Part shown: positions 43,933 to 51,999 of the stretch, piece by piece
Layout: each line of letters opens with the position of its first letter
How positions within the stretch are numbered: position 1 is the stretch's first letter
From: Acidobacteria bacterium UBA2994
GTDB lineage: Bacteria > Acidobacteriota > Vicinamibacteria > Vicinamibacterales > UBA8438
Assembly (NCBI GenBank): GCA_002346545.1
Contig: DEAA01000021.1
Location: 90,539 to 154,538 of the forward strand
Reading direction: 5' to 3'
DNA length: 64,000 nucleotides
Notes under the pieces: model-generated
Database searches by the model: none
Seen by the model: the letters and a program-made list of their open reading frames with translations, nothing else
What the model was told of the DNA's origin: nothing
Made by a program: the position numbers and the translations under genes

Positions 43933-45816
43933 ATGTCAGTGGGCGGTCGAGCGGTAGTGACGATTATCGTTGTAAGCCTGGCCGGATGCGGAGCCGAGGG
44001 GGGCGATGGCGGGCTCGCCTTCGACGTGCACGAGCGGTCGATCGCCGAGCTGCAAGCCGCGATGGCTGCCGGAGAGGTGACCGCCCGCGGGCTGGTCGAA
44101 GGCTATCTTCAGCGAATCGACTCGTTCGATCTACAGGGGCCGGCCCTGAACGCTATGGTCTCGCTCAATCAGGAGGCGTTGGCACGGGCGGATCAGTTGG
44201 ACGCCGATCGAGCGGCTGGCCAGCTGCGTGGTTCGCTGCACGGGATTCCCGTGGTCGTCAAAGATAACTACGACACCGCCGACATGCCGACCAGCGCCGG
44301 CGCGATCGCGCTGGCCACCTCGTTCCCGCCCGACGATGCCTTCCAGGTAAGGCGTCTGCGCGACGCCGGGGCGATCGTGCTGGGCAAGACCAACATGCAC
44401 GAGCTGGCCCGCGGTATCACGACGGTCAGTTCTGTGTTCGGACAGACCCGCAACCCGTACGATCCGGATCGCAACCCGGGAGGCTCGAGCGGCGGAACGG
44501 GCGCCGCCGTGGCGGCCAGCTACGCCGCGGCCGGTATGGGCAGTGATACCTGCGGGTCGATCCGGATTCCATCCGCCCACCATGCTCTGGTGGGGCTGCG
44601 TGGCACCCGAGGGCTGGCAAGCGGCGACGGCATTGTACCGCTGTCGACCACCCAAGATATCGGTGGACCGCTGGCACGCTCGGTCGAGGACCTAGCCATT
44701 GTGCTCGACGCCACGGTGGGCGAGGATCCCGCCGACGAGACGACGGCCCGGAGCGCCGGGAGGATTCCTCCCAGTTATAGCGATGCGCTCGCCGGCGCCA
44801 GTCTCAGCGGCGTCCGGGTGGCCGTCATTGAGGAGTTGATGGGAGAGGGTGGCGCGGAACGGCCGGTGCGAGAAGTTATCGAAGCGGCGGTGGAAGCGAT
44901 GGTGGCGGCTGGAGCTGAGCAGATTGAGATTCCAGACCCCGAGTTCGGCGATCTGCTTCAAGGAGCCTCACTCATCGGGCTGGAGTTCAAGATCGACTTC
45001 GACAACTATCTCGCTGACACGCCGGACGCTCCGGTGCGCTCGCTGGAAGAACTGGTCGAGCTGGGTCTGTATCACGATGTGCTCGGCACCATGGAGAGCT
45101 CGCTCGAGGTGGAGAGCCTGGACACCGACGACTACCGTACCCGGCTGGAGCGACGGGAAGCGGCACGCGAGGCCGTCGAGACCGTGCTCGACGCCCACGA
45201 TTTGACCGCGCTTATCTATCCCACCATCCGACAGACGGCCCGTCCCATTGGCCAGGGGCAGCCGGGCAGCAATTGTGCGTTGAGCGCGGTCTCCGGGCTA
45301 CCGGCGATCTCGGTCCCGGCTGGTTATGCGCCAGACGGGATGCCGGTGGGAATGGAGATGATCGGCCGCGAGTTCGCCGAGCTTGAGCTGCTCCGAGTGG
45401 CCTACGCCTTCGAGCAGGAGACGGACCATCGCCGTCCGCCGGCCAGTACGCCCAGCCTTGTGACGCCGCCTGAACCGGTGGTGGTCGAAGTAGGGGGCAC
45501 CGGAGACCATGGCGCTGGCTTTGTGGCCCGCCTCGAGCTCGACGAGACTACCCGCACCTTGCGTTTCGGCGTGAGCGCATTCGGTCTGTTCAGCGAGGAT
45601 GTGCTCTTCACCCACATCCATCGCACGCAGGGCGATGGAGCTGGCCCCGTGGTCCACCTGCTCGGTGGACGCGGCCAACCCCGCGTGTCAGGTACGCTGA
45701 ATCTTTCGGCCACCGATCTCGAACGGCTCAAGGCGGGCGAACTCTACGTAGACCTGCATACGGTCGAGAATTTCTATGGTCTACGGGTGGATATTAAGTG
45801 GGCGGGCGGGGAGTAA
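43933..45816 (+). CDS. Amidase-signature lipoprotein fused to a CHRD domain
   Basis: This encodes 627 residues from ATG 43933, with GAGAGGAG upstream. The lipoprotein signal ends VSLAGC (Cys19). Residues 35-500 are an amidase-signature hydrolase: catalytic Lys in HGIPVVVKDNYDT, the Gly-Ser stretch NPGGSSGGTGAAV, and the nucleophile segment GSDTCGSIRIPS (usual consensus GSDTGGSIR, so one Gly is Cys). Residues 510-627 look like a CHRD domain (ARLELDETTRTLRF, THIHRTQGDGAGP, SATDLERLKAGELYVDLHT). It should hydrolyse an amide outside the cytoplasm. The CHRD fusion is uncommon and may bind a surface or cofactor. It is convergent with the AbgT-family transporter. Confidence 0.9.
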   Translation: MSVGGRAVVTIIVVSLAGCGAEGGDGGLAFDVHERSIAELQAAMAAGEVTARGLVEGYLQRIDSFDLQGPALNAMVSLNQEALARADQLDADRAAGQLRGSLHGIPVVVKDNYDTADMPTSAGAIALATSFPPDDAFQVRRLRDAGAIVLGKTNMHELARGITTVSSVFGQTRNPYDPDRNPGGSSGGTGAAVAASYAAAGMGSDTCGSIRIPSAHHALVGLRGTRGLASGDGIVPLSTTQDIGGPLARSVEDLAIVLDATVGEDPADETTARSAGRIPPSYSDALAGASLSGVRVAVIEELMGEGGAERPVREVIEAAVEAMVAAGAEQIEIPDPEFGDLLQGASLIGLEFKIDFDNYLADTPDAPVRSLEELVELGLYHDVLGTMESSLEVESLDTDDYRTRLERREAAREAVETVLDAHDLTALIYPTIRQTARPIGQGQPGSNCALSAVSGLPAISVPAGYAPDGMPVGMEMIGREFAELELLRVAYAFEQETDHRRPPASTPSLVTPPEPVVVEVGGTGDHGAGFVARLELDETTRTLRFGVSAFGLFSEDVLFTHIHRTQGDGAGPVVHLLGGRGQPRVSGTLNLSATDLERLKAGELYVDLHTVENFYGLRVDIKWAGGE

Positions 45817-45818
45817 AG

Positions 45819-45836
45819 AGCCGCTTGGTCGGCTTT
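45819..45836. terminator. Short bidirectional terminator-like hairpin
   Basis: AGCCG (45819-45823) and CGGCT (45830-45834) form a 5-bp stem with loop CTTGGT, followed by TTT and preceded by AAA. It lies between two convergent genes and could end both transcripts weakly. Confidence 0.4.
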
Positions 45837-45859
45837 GGGCTGTAACCCGGCCGGGAAAC

Positions 45860-47395
45860 CTAGAGCATCAGCCGGGAGCCGGGCCCCACCGGGAGCCCGA
45901 GGGTCATCCAGATCATCAGTAGTATCGACCAGACGATCAGGAAGGCGATGGTGTAGGGGAGCATGGTGGCCACCACTGTGCCGATGCCAGACTTCTTGTC
46001 GTAGCGTTCGAAGAACGCCACGATCAGTGCGAAGTAGGACATCATCGGCGCGATGATGTTCGAGGTGCTATCGCCGACCCGGTAGGCGGTCTGGGTCAGC
46101 TCCGGGGTGTAGCCGAGCAACATGAACATCGGGACGAACACCGGGGCCATGATTGCCCACTTGGCCGACGCGCTGCCCATGAACAGGTTGATGAACGACG
46201 TCAGCAGTACGAAGCTGAGCATCAACGGGATGCCGCCCAGACCTGAGCTGCGCAGGGCGTCGGCCCCCTTCACGGCCACGATTAGTCCCAAGTTGGTCCA
46301 GTTGAAGTAGGCGACAAACTGGGCGGCGAAGAACACCAGCACGAGATACGAGCCGAGAGTGCTGATGGTTTTGCCCATGCCGTTCATGACGTCGCTGTCG
46401 CTCTTGAAGGCGCCGGTCGTCACCCCGTAGGCCACCCCGACCAGGGTGCCCCCAAAGAAGATGAACGCCACGATGCCGGACAGGAACGGCGAACGCAGCA
46501 GCCCGCCGGTCTCCGGGTTTCGCAAGGCGCCGTCGGCCGGCAGCGTGCCCCACAGCAACAGGAGGACGAACACGCCCATGGCGGCCAGCGCGGCCAGCAG
46601 GCCCAGGCGCTCGGTTGGCGACACCGCGCGCATGGCGTTCTCATCGTTCTCACCCTCGTCGCCCTCATAGGGGCCGAGTCGTGGAATGACGATGCGTTCG
46701 GTCACCCAGGTGCCGGCTCCGGCGATAAGGAACGTCGATACCACCATGAAGTAGTAGTTGGCGGCGGCGTTGACCCTGTAGCTGTCGTCGATGATGCGGG
46801 CGGCCTCCTCCGACAGGCCGGCCAGCAGCGGGTCAATCGTGCCGAGCAGCAGGTTGGCACTGTAGCCGCCGGATACCCCGGCGAAGGCTGCAGCCAGTCC
46901 CGCCATCGGGTGCCGTCCCGCGCCTAGGAAGATGATGCCGCCCAGCGGCACCAGCAGGACGTAGCCGATCTCGCTGGCCGTGTTCGACAACACTCCAGCT
47001 AGTACCAGTATGAATGTCAGCAGGCGTTTCGGGGCCGACAGCACCAGGAGACGGAGTGCGGCGCCGATCAGACCGCTGGCCTCCATTACCCCGATGCCGA
47101 GCATCGCCACCAGCACGGTGCCAAGCGGGGCGAAGTTCGTGAAGTTAGTGACCATTTCGGTCAAGATCCGGTGCAGTCCCTCCACTGACGCCAGGCTGAT
47201 CGGGCGGATCAGCTCTCCCGTGCCTGGATGGATCACCTCGAGTCCGCTCCGGGCCGCGATCGCCGAGATCACCACCACCACGCCGGCCAGGAGGGCGAAG
47301 AGGGTCGCCGGGTGCGGCAGGGCATTGCCGCCCCGTTCGACGGTGGCTAGGAACACGTTCATGACCCGGCTAAGAAGGGCGGTTCGCTGGCTCAT
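45860..47395 (-). CDS. AbgT-family transporter
   Basis: About 511 residues from ATG 47395; ATG 47425 extends it by ten. At least ten membrane helices are visible ([79 protein letters not shown]). The pattern [15 protein letters not shown] and [20 protein letters not shown], with [15 protein letters not shown], is that of p-aminobenzoyl-glutamate / sulfonamide transporters. It probably exports or imports p-aminobenzoyl-glutamate or related amide compounds. The adjacent amidase could act on the same substrate class; that is inference. Confidence 0.93.
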   Translation of the reverse strand: MSQRTALLSRVMNVFLATVERGGNALPHPATLFALLAGVVVVISAIAARSGLEVIHPGTGELIRPISLASVEGLHRILTEMVTNFTNFAPLGTVLVAMLGIGVMEASGLIGAALRLLVLSAPKRLLTFILVLAGVLSNTASEIGYVLLVPLGGIIFLGAGRHPMAGLAAAFAGVSGGYSANLLLGTIDPLLAGLSEEAARIIDDSYRVNAAANYYFMVVSTFLIAGAGTWVTERIVIPRLGPYEGDEGENDENAMRAVSPTERLGLLAALAAMGVFVLLLLWGTLPADGALRNPETGGLLRSPFLSGIVAFIFFGGTLVGVAYGVTTGAFKSDSDVMNGMGKTISTLGSYLVLVFFAAQFVAYFNWTNLGLIVAVKGADALRSSGLGGIPLMLSFVLLTSFINLFMGSASAKWAIMAPVFVPMFMLLGYTPELTQTAYRVGDSTSNIIAPMMSYFALIVAFFERYDKKSGIGTVVATMLPYTIAFLIVWSILLMIWMTLGLPVGPGSRLML

Positions 47396-47427
47396 GGCGT
47401 TCGGGGGAGGTGTCCGCTGGCCCATGC

Positions 47428-47434
47428 TATCCTA
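47428..47434. promoter_or_regulatory. Overlapping divergent -10 elements (TATCCT / TAGGAT)
   Basis: The plus strand reads TATCCT (47428-47433) and the minus strand TAGGAT (47429-47434). They would drive the ferredoxin-like gene (leader about 14 nt) and the AbgT-family gene (leader about 27 nt to ATG 47395). Confidence 0.4.
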
Positions 47435-47453
47435 CCCGCTCTCACCAGCTTCC

Positions 47454-47855
47454 ATGCCCCCCATTGACCCTCCGACCGGTAGTCCAGCCAGTCAGCGTGC
47501 GACGGCCGAGGCCGTAGGGGCGACGGCGACGCGCCGGCATCTCCTGCTGTGTTGCGACCAGACCAAGCCGAAGTGTTGCGACCGCGACCGCAGCCTGGTC
47601 GCCTGGGACTACTTGAAGCGTCGTTTGTCTGTACTGGGGCTCTCTGAGCGGGGGGGTGTGTTTCGCACCAAGGCGAACTGCCTTCGGGTGTGCGAAGGTG
47701 GGCCGATCGCTGTCGTCTACCCCGAGGGCGCCTGGTACCGCGAGTGTGACCCACCCGTGCTCGAGCGTATCATCCAGGAACACCTGATCGGCGGCCAGAT
47801 TGTGGACGAAGTCTGTTTCCTGCGGCATCCCCTCGACCCCGGCCCCCCAGCCTGA
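47454..47855 (+). CDS. (2Fe-2S) ferredoxin-domain protein, thioredoxin-like type
   Basis: About 133 residues from ATG 47454; the open frame extends far upstream on the opposite strand of the transporter, but only this part is protein-like. Four Cys suit a [2Fe-2S] cluster of the thioredoxin-like ferredoxin family: [14 protein letters not shown], then [23 protein letters not shown]. The GTWY-type segment [16 protein letters not shown] and LIGGQIVDE complete the fold. The extra Cys pairs in [10 protein letters not shown] are unusual. It is a cytoplasmic electron carrier with an unknown partner. Confidence 0.88.
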   Translation: MPPIDPPTGSPASQRATAEAVGATATRRHLLLCCDQTKPKCCDRDRSLVAWDYLKRRLSVLGLSERGGVFRTKANCLRVCEGGPIAVVYPEGAWYRECDPPVLERIIQEHLIGGQIVDEVCFLRHPLDPGPPA

Positions 47856-48098
47856 CGTTTCTGTATCCAGACGCCACGGCGTTGGCTCCGAATCGCCGTC
47901 AGGACACACAAGATCGCTATCCCGGACCACGATTTCGTTACCGGTGTCGCCGGTGCGGCCAATACTGGACAGTTGGTCTGGAAGCGTCAGAGTGGAAGTC
48001 TCTCCAGGGTTGCTTTTAAGTGATTGTGAATAAATGATTTACAAAAACTTTTCCGCCGATGAGTATTCTCGGCCTACAAATTGCACAAGGGAGGTAGC
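47856..48098 (+). promoter_or_regulatory. AT-rich intergenic region with predicted promoter
   Basis: The stretch around 48012-48060 is markedly AT-rich for this genome. A -10-like TATTCT lies at 48064-48069, about 24 nt before the Shine-Dalgarno of the small ORF at 48099. TTTACA at 48038-48043 is 20 bp upstream, too far for an ideal -35. No gene is seen in 47856-48060. Confidence 0.4.
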
Positions 48099-48227
48099 GT
48101 GCGCCTCTACGGCCCCGAGCGCAGGTTACGACCTGAACCGAAGCCGTCGAGACGACGCCCGATCTCAAAGCCTCCGGTCGAGGCCAGTCGGTTGCCAATC
48201 GGCTGCGTCGACGACCGCAACCTCTAA
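48099..48227 (+). CDS. 42-residue basic small protein, unknown
   Basis: GTG 48099 follows AAGGGAGG with a 4-5 nt spacer, one of the strongest Shine-Dalgarno sites in the window. The 42 codons encode MRLYGPERRLRPEPKPSRRR, followed by a Pro/Lys-rich half ending VDDRNL, and stop at TAA 48225. About a third of residues are Arg, Lys or Pro; one Cys; no signal peptide. A perfect 10-bp hairpin starts 13 nt after the stop and a -10-like element precedes it, so the unit looks like a complete monocistronic small gene. No family is recognised. Confidence 0.5.
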   Translation: MRLYGPERRLRPEPKPSRRRPISKPPVEASRLPIGCVDDRNL

Positions 48228-48239
48228 AGCCCTCCGCAA

Positions 48240-48264
48240 CCCGGTGGCCGATAAGGCCACCGGG
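48240..48264. terminator. Perfect 10-bp inverted repeat after the small ORF
   Basis: CCCGGTGGCC (48240-48249) and GGCCACCGGG (48255-48264) with loop GATAA. There is no T tract, so it may be a factor-assisted terminator or an RNA structural element. The next promoter begins at 48287. Confidence 0.55.
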
Positions 48265-48286
48265 ACCTACCTTGTATGCTGGCCGA

Positions 48287-48316
48287 TTGACAACGCTCGG
48301 GCTGCATGGCTACTGT
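48287..48316 (+). promoter_or_regulatory. Sigma70-type promoter, leaderless dapA-family gene
   Basis: TTGACA (48287-48292) is a perfect -35. TACTGT (48311-48316) follows with an 18-bp spacer and ends 6 nt before ATG 48323. This is the clearest leaderless promoter in the window. Confidence 0.65.
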
Positions 48317-48322
48317 GCCCGG

Positions 48323-49222
48323 ATGACTTTGCAGGGTGTCTATGCGCCGGTGCCGACCCCGTTCGGCGCCGATGGGGAACTGGATCTCGACGGCTGGCGG
48401 GGGAACCTTGACCGCTGGATGAACACGGGCCTCGATGGGCTGGTGGTGCTCGGGTCGAACGGCGAGGCGCCCTATGTCGACGACGATGAGGCGGATCGGT
48501 TGATCGCCGTGGCGCGAGAGCGGATTCCGTCCGGGCGGCTGCTGATTACTGGTACCGGTCGGCAGTCGACGCGAAGCACCATCGCCGCCTCGCGGCGAGC
48601 GGCTGCGGCTGGCGCCGATGCAGTGCTCGTTCGCACCCCGTCCTTGTTCAAGAGCCAGTTCACGAGCACCACCTTCACCCAGCACTTCAACGCCGTGGCC
48701 GACGCGTCGCCGGTGCCCGTGGTCCTCTACAACTTCTCGGCACTGACTGGAGTCACGTTGCCGGTCGAGGTGGTCGCTGCGCTGTCGACCCACGACAACA
48801 TCGTAGGCATCAAGGAGTCAGGTCCAGATATGAGCTATGTCGGCGACCTGGTCGGTCTCGCGCCGGAGAGATTTAGTGTCCTCGTGGGGTCCGCGCCGAC
48901 CTTCCTCACCAGTCTGCTGCTTGGCGCAGATGGCGGCATCCTCGCCCTGGCGGCGGTGGCGCCCGAAGCGTGTCTGCGGCTGTTCACCCTGGTCAGACAG
49001 GGACAGCTCGACGAGGCGCGAGAGCAGCAACGGCAGATTGTGCCGATCGCCAAGCTGGTTGGGTCGATCTACGGCATCGCTGGGCTCAAGGCTGCGCTCG
49101 AGGTTCGCGGGTTTGTGGGAGGCGCGCCGCGACTGCCGCTCGAAGCGGTGGGCGACGAGGCGCGAGGGCGTCTGGAAGCCCAGCTCAGTCTGTTGTCGGC
49201 GGCGACGCCTGTCACTGCCTGA
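48323..49222 (+). CDS. Dihydrodipicolinate synthase-family aldolase/lyase
   Basis: About 299 residues from ATG 48323. A TIM-barrel class-I aldolase with GVYAPVPTPFGADGELD, the motif VVLGSNGEAPYVDDDE (DapA has GTTGE), the catalytic Tyr region VVLYNFSALTG and the Schiff-base Lys in IVGIKESG. SNGEA instead of TTGE suggests it is not a true DapA but a relative such as a 4-hydroxy-2-oxoglutarate-type aldolase. No lysine-pathway gene is next to it, and lysA is 9 kb away. Confidence 0.9.
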   Translation: MTLQGVYAPVPTPFGADGELDLDGWRGNLDRWMNTGLDGLVVLGSNGEAPYVDDDEADRLIAVARERIPSGRLLITGTGRQSTRSTIAASRRAAAAGADAVLVRTPSLFKSQFTSTTFTQHFNAVADASPVPVVLYNFSALTGVTLPVEVVAALSTHDNIVGIKESGPDMSYVGDLVGLAPERFSVLVGSAPTFLTSLLLGADGGILALAAVAPEACLRLFTLVRQGQLDEAREQQRQIVPIAKLVGSIYGIAGLKAALEVRGFVGGAPRLPLEAVGDEARGRLEAQLSLLSAATPVTA

Positions 49223-49400
49223 GCTCCCGTCCAATCGGCTTCGCTTCTACGCGGTTAGACAGGGCGACACCTGGCAGTCGATCGCCCAGGGGGCGGGGCA
49301 GGACATCTTGCCGCCTGAGACGCTGGCCGTCATGAACGGGTTTCCGGTTAACGAACAGCCGAGGTCGGGAAACCGGGTGAAGGTCGTGCAGTCTGGGTAG
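49215..49400 (+). pseudogene. LysM-like C-terminal fragment without a start
   Basis: The frame ending at TAG 49398-49400 encodes RLRFYAVRQGDTWQSIAQ, then ILPPETLAVMNGFPVNEQPR and GNRVKVVQSG. This is the LysM-like tail that closes M48-family metalloproteases in related bacteria. No ATG, GTG or TTG precedes it in frame without entering the overlapping aldolase gene. It is probably all that remains of a deleted gene. It overlaps the last codons of the aldolase. Confidence 0.5.
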
Positions 49401-49414
49401 GAAACCCGATCGTG

Positions 49415-49945
49415 CTAGGGAGCGCCAACCTGGACCGAGTCGATCACGCGGCGTGCTCCGAGAAATCGCTGGGACCAGTAGCTCGAGTTCAGACGTTCGA
49501 CACGTACCTGTCCTCGCTCGGAGGGAGCGTGTATGAACTCGTCGCCACCGATGGACAGGGCGACGTGTGAGGCGCCCGGGGCGACGGTGGTGAAGAAGAG
49601 GAGATCACCGGTTTCGATGTCGTCCGGGTCTAGCGGTTTCCCGACACGATATTGGTCGGCCGCCAGACGCGGCAACTCGACCCCGTGTTGTTCGAAGATA
49701 TAGCGAGTGAACCCGCTGCAGTCGAATCCGGCCGGCGTGGTTCCGCCGTCGACATACGGGACCCCACGCAGATCGCGCGCGGTCGAGCTCACCGCATAGG
49801 GATCCACCGGTCGGAGTAGTCCGGTCGGCCGAGAGGTCGACACGGTATTTCCTACGGTCGGGAACGGCGCCGGCACCGTCCCGTGGTGCGCGGCGCATCC
49901 GGTCGCTGTCAGTGCCGCCACCACGCTCGAGAGCACTCGCTTCAT
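49415..49945 (-). CDS. NlpC/P60-family lipoprotein
   Basis: About 176 residues from ATG 49945 (ATG 49972 extends it). The lipoprotein signal MKRVLSSVVAALTATGC has Cys17. The NlpC/P60 cysteine-peptidase domain has the catalytic Cys in GGTTPAGFDCSGFTRYIF, the His in GASHVALSIGGDEFIHAP, and the third polar residue (His) in that latter segment. It should cleave peptidoglycan stem peptides in the periplasm. TAGACT at 49977-49982 on the minus strand is a possible -10. Confidence 0.92.
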   Translation of the reverse strand: MKRVLSSVVAALTATGCAAHHGTVPAPFPTVGNTVSTSRPTGLLRPVDPYAVSSTARDLRGVPYVDGGTTPAGFDCSGFTRYIFEQHGVELPRLAADQYRVGKPLDPDDIETGDLLFFTTVAPGASHVALSIGGDEFIHAPSERGQVRVERLNSSYWSQRFLGARRVIDSVQVGAP

Positions 49946-50162
49946 TGAGATACTTATCGGTCGGTTCGCCATACCGAGTCTATTGAAACTGCTTTAGTTC
50001 TTTAAGCTATTTATTTGCAGTTATTTACGACGAAATTGCACAGCTTGACACCTGGTAAGCAGCTCGGTCACAATGCCCTAAGCGGGTCTCGCGACCTCGA
50101 CACCACGGCGACCGCCGATTCATCCCGTCTTACGGTGTTATTTGTTGGTCGCATGCTCCCGG

Positions 50163-50168
50163 TATACT
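50163..50168 (+). promoter_or_regulatory. Possible -10 (TATACT) for the HNH gene
   Basis: TATACT about 100 nt upstream of ATG 50270 in a mostly GC-rich region; no good -35 is seen. Confidence 0.3.
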
Positions 50169-50269
50169 CGCGCTTGGCGATCCTGGCGCCTCGACGTTCG
50201 ACGCGGCGCCGTGGTTGTGACATGGACTCTTCGATACTCGCACCGACATATCAACGAGTCTGGCCGACG

Positions 50270-50803
50270 ATGGAGCACACTCTGCTGCTCAACGCGACCT
50301 ACGAGCCACTGAAGGTCGTGGACTGGCGAAAGGCGATCACCCTGTGGTGTCAGGGGAAGGTCGAGGTGATCTCGGTTTACGACCGGGAGGTCCGTTCGGT
50401 CTCGGTCTCAGTCAAGCTGCCGTCGGTGATCCGGTTGCTGCGCTACATCAGGATCAAGCGCCACTTCAACCTGGTGCCGTTCTCGCGCGCAAACATCTAT
50501 GCTCGCGACGACCACACCTGCCAGTACTGTGCTCAGGCGTTTCCGGTCGACCGTCTCACTTTCGATCATGTGGTACCGGTCCGGTATGGCGGGCGGAAGG
50601 ACTGGGAGAACATCGTGACCGCTTGTGTCCGGTGCAACCGTCGCAAGGGGGGACGGACCCCGGCCGAGGCCGGGATGCGCATTATCCGCATGCCCCGCCG
50701 GCCGGTGCGTCCGGCAACCGTCCGGATTGCCGTCGGTCGTCGGGAGGCGCCAGAAAGCTGGCGAGACTATCTGTACTGGAACGTCAAGCTCGACGAGAGC
50801 TAG
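50270..50803 (+). CDS. HNH endonuclease-domain protein
   Basis: About 177 residues from ATG 50270; in-frame ATG 50222 is an alternative and the frame is open to 50015, but homology-like sequence starts at HTLLLNATYEPLKVVDW. The second half is an HNH domain with two zinc Cys pairs (CQYC, CVRC), the catalytic segment LTFDHVVPVRYGG, and NIVTACVRCNRRKGG. Proteins of this layout (about 170-190 residues) are widespread single-copy genes whose DNA role is unknown; this is not a restriction enzyme with a methyltransferase partner, as none is nearby. Confidence 0.9.
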   Translation: MEHTLLLNATYEPLKVVDWRKAITLWCQGKVEVISVYDREVRSVSVSVKLPSVIRLLRYIRIKRHFNLVPFSRANIYARDDHTCQYCAQAFPVDRLTFDHVVPVRYGGRKDWENIVTACVRCNRRKGGRTPAEAGMRIIRMPRRPVRPATVRIAVGRREAPESWRDYLYWNVKLDES

Positions 50804-50836
50804 GCGATAGTCTCTATTAGGCCGCCGCGCAATCAG

Positions 50837-50867
50837 CCTGCCGGGCTCGTATGGCGCGCCCGGCGGG
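50837..50867. terminator. GC-rich hairpin after the HNH gene
   Basis: CCTGCCGGGC (50837-50846) pairs with GCCCGGCGGG (50858-50867) as a 10-bp stem with one T-G wobble and an 11-nt loop. No T tract follows, only G residues. Confidence 0.4.
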
Positions 50868-50898
50868 GGGGTTGGGGCGACGCTCCATGGAAGCTTAG

Positions 50899-51918
50899 TT
50901 GTCTACGTCGCCATCAGAGATCACGTCGGTGCATCCGCTTGCCGCGGTGGCCGGAGGACGCGTCACGGTCCGAGGTTCTGGCGTTGGTGCGTTCAATGGC
51001 ACCGGGCCCGAGGTTCTGTTGGGCGACCGCCTCGCCCGTGTCGTGTACGCCGATCCGGATCGAGTCGTGTGCCAGGTGCCGTCCGGGTTGCCGGGGGGGT
51101 CGACGCCGTTGCGGCTGTCTGGCTCGCCCGGCGCTACTGCCTACCTCGAGGTGGGCGCTGCTGTGGCGACCGGTGTCCACCAGGTCGACAGCCCTGTGCT
51201 CGATGGCGACGGCACGCTCTACCTCACCTACAGCGGCACCCGCGGCGACGAGTCGCCCGTATCGATCTTCCGACTCAGGCAGGACGCCTACCGGGAGCCG
51301 TTTGTCACCGGACTGACCAATCCCACGTCGATGGCGCTGCATCCCGATGGTCAGCTGTTCGTGTCTAGCCGGTTCGATGGCGCCGTCTACGCGGTCGACG
51401 AGTCGGGGAAGATTGCCCAGGTGGCCGCTGACCTGGGGGTGGCTTGTGGCCTGGCGTTCGGCGCTGACGGGCGGCTGTATGTGGGCGACCGATCCGGCAC
51501 GGTCTTCGAGATTGATACCGCGGGCAAGGTGAGAAGGTTCGCTTCGCTGCCTCCGAGCGTGGCGGCGTTTCATCTGGCGATGGCGCCAGACGGTGTGTTG
51601 TTCGCCACGGCGCCCACCCTGTCGACTCGGGATGCGGTGTATGCCATCGACCCGCACGGCGAGGTGTCGATCGTATGCCGCACGTTTGGCCGTCCGCAGG
51701 GGATGGGCGTCGATGCCCACGGTGCACTCCACGTGGTCGAGGCGCTCGCTGGGGCCAGCGGGCTCTACCGGCTGATCGCCGACGGCGAGACCGAACAGGT
51801 GGTTGCGGCGTCCTCTCTGGTCGGGGTCGCGTTCGACGAAGCCGGAGGTGCGGTGGTCGTTTCAGGCGACACCGCATACCGTTTCGACCGTTTGCCGCGG
51901 TCTTCGCACGCCGCGTGA
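50899..51918 (+). CDS. IPT/TIG plus SMP-30-like beta-propeller protein
   Basis: This encodes 339 residues from TTG 50899, with GGAAG 5 nt upstream; GTG 50929 is an alternative. Residues 5-80 resemble an IPT/TIG domain (ITSVHPLAAVAGGRVTVRGSG). Residues 90-330 are a six-bladed SMP-30/NHL-like propeller (LTNPTSMALHPDGQLFVSS, VACGLAFGADGRLYVGD, HLAMAPDGVLFATA, RPQGMGVDAHGALHVVE). No signal peptide is seen. A lactonase activity is possible but no metal site can be assigned. uvrA starts 81 bp downstream. Confidence 0.83.
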   Translation: MSTSPSEITSVHPLAAVAGGRVTVRGSGVGAFNGTGPEVLLGDRLARVVYADPDRVVCQVPSGLPGGSTPLRLSGSPGATAYLEVGAAVATGVHQVDSPVLDGDGTLYLTYSGTRGDESPVSIFRLRQDAYREPFVTGLTNPTSMALHPDGQLFVSSRFDGAVYAVDESGKIAQVAADLGVACGLAFGADGRLYVGDRSGTVFEIDTAGKVRRFASLPPSVAAFHLAMAPDGVLFATAPTLSTRDAVYAIDPHGEVSIVCRTFGRPQGMGVDAHGALHVVEALAGASGLYRLIADGETEQVVAASSLVGVAFDEAGGAVVVSGDTAYRFDRLPRSSHAA

Positions 51919-51999
51919 TAACATCGAGGGTTTGGACCGGCGGCCGAAGGCGCCACCCTGTGGTCTGGTCTTCGCCGTGGCTGGCCGGTCGGGCTCGTC

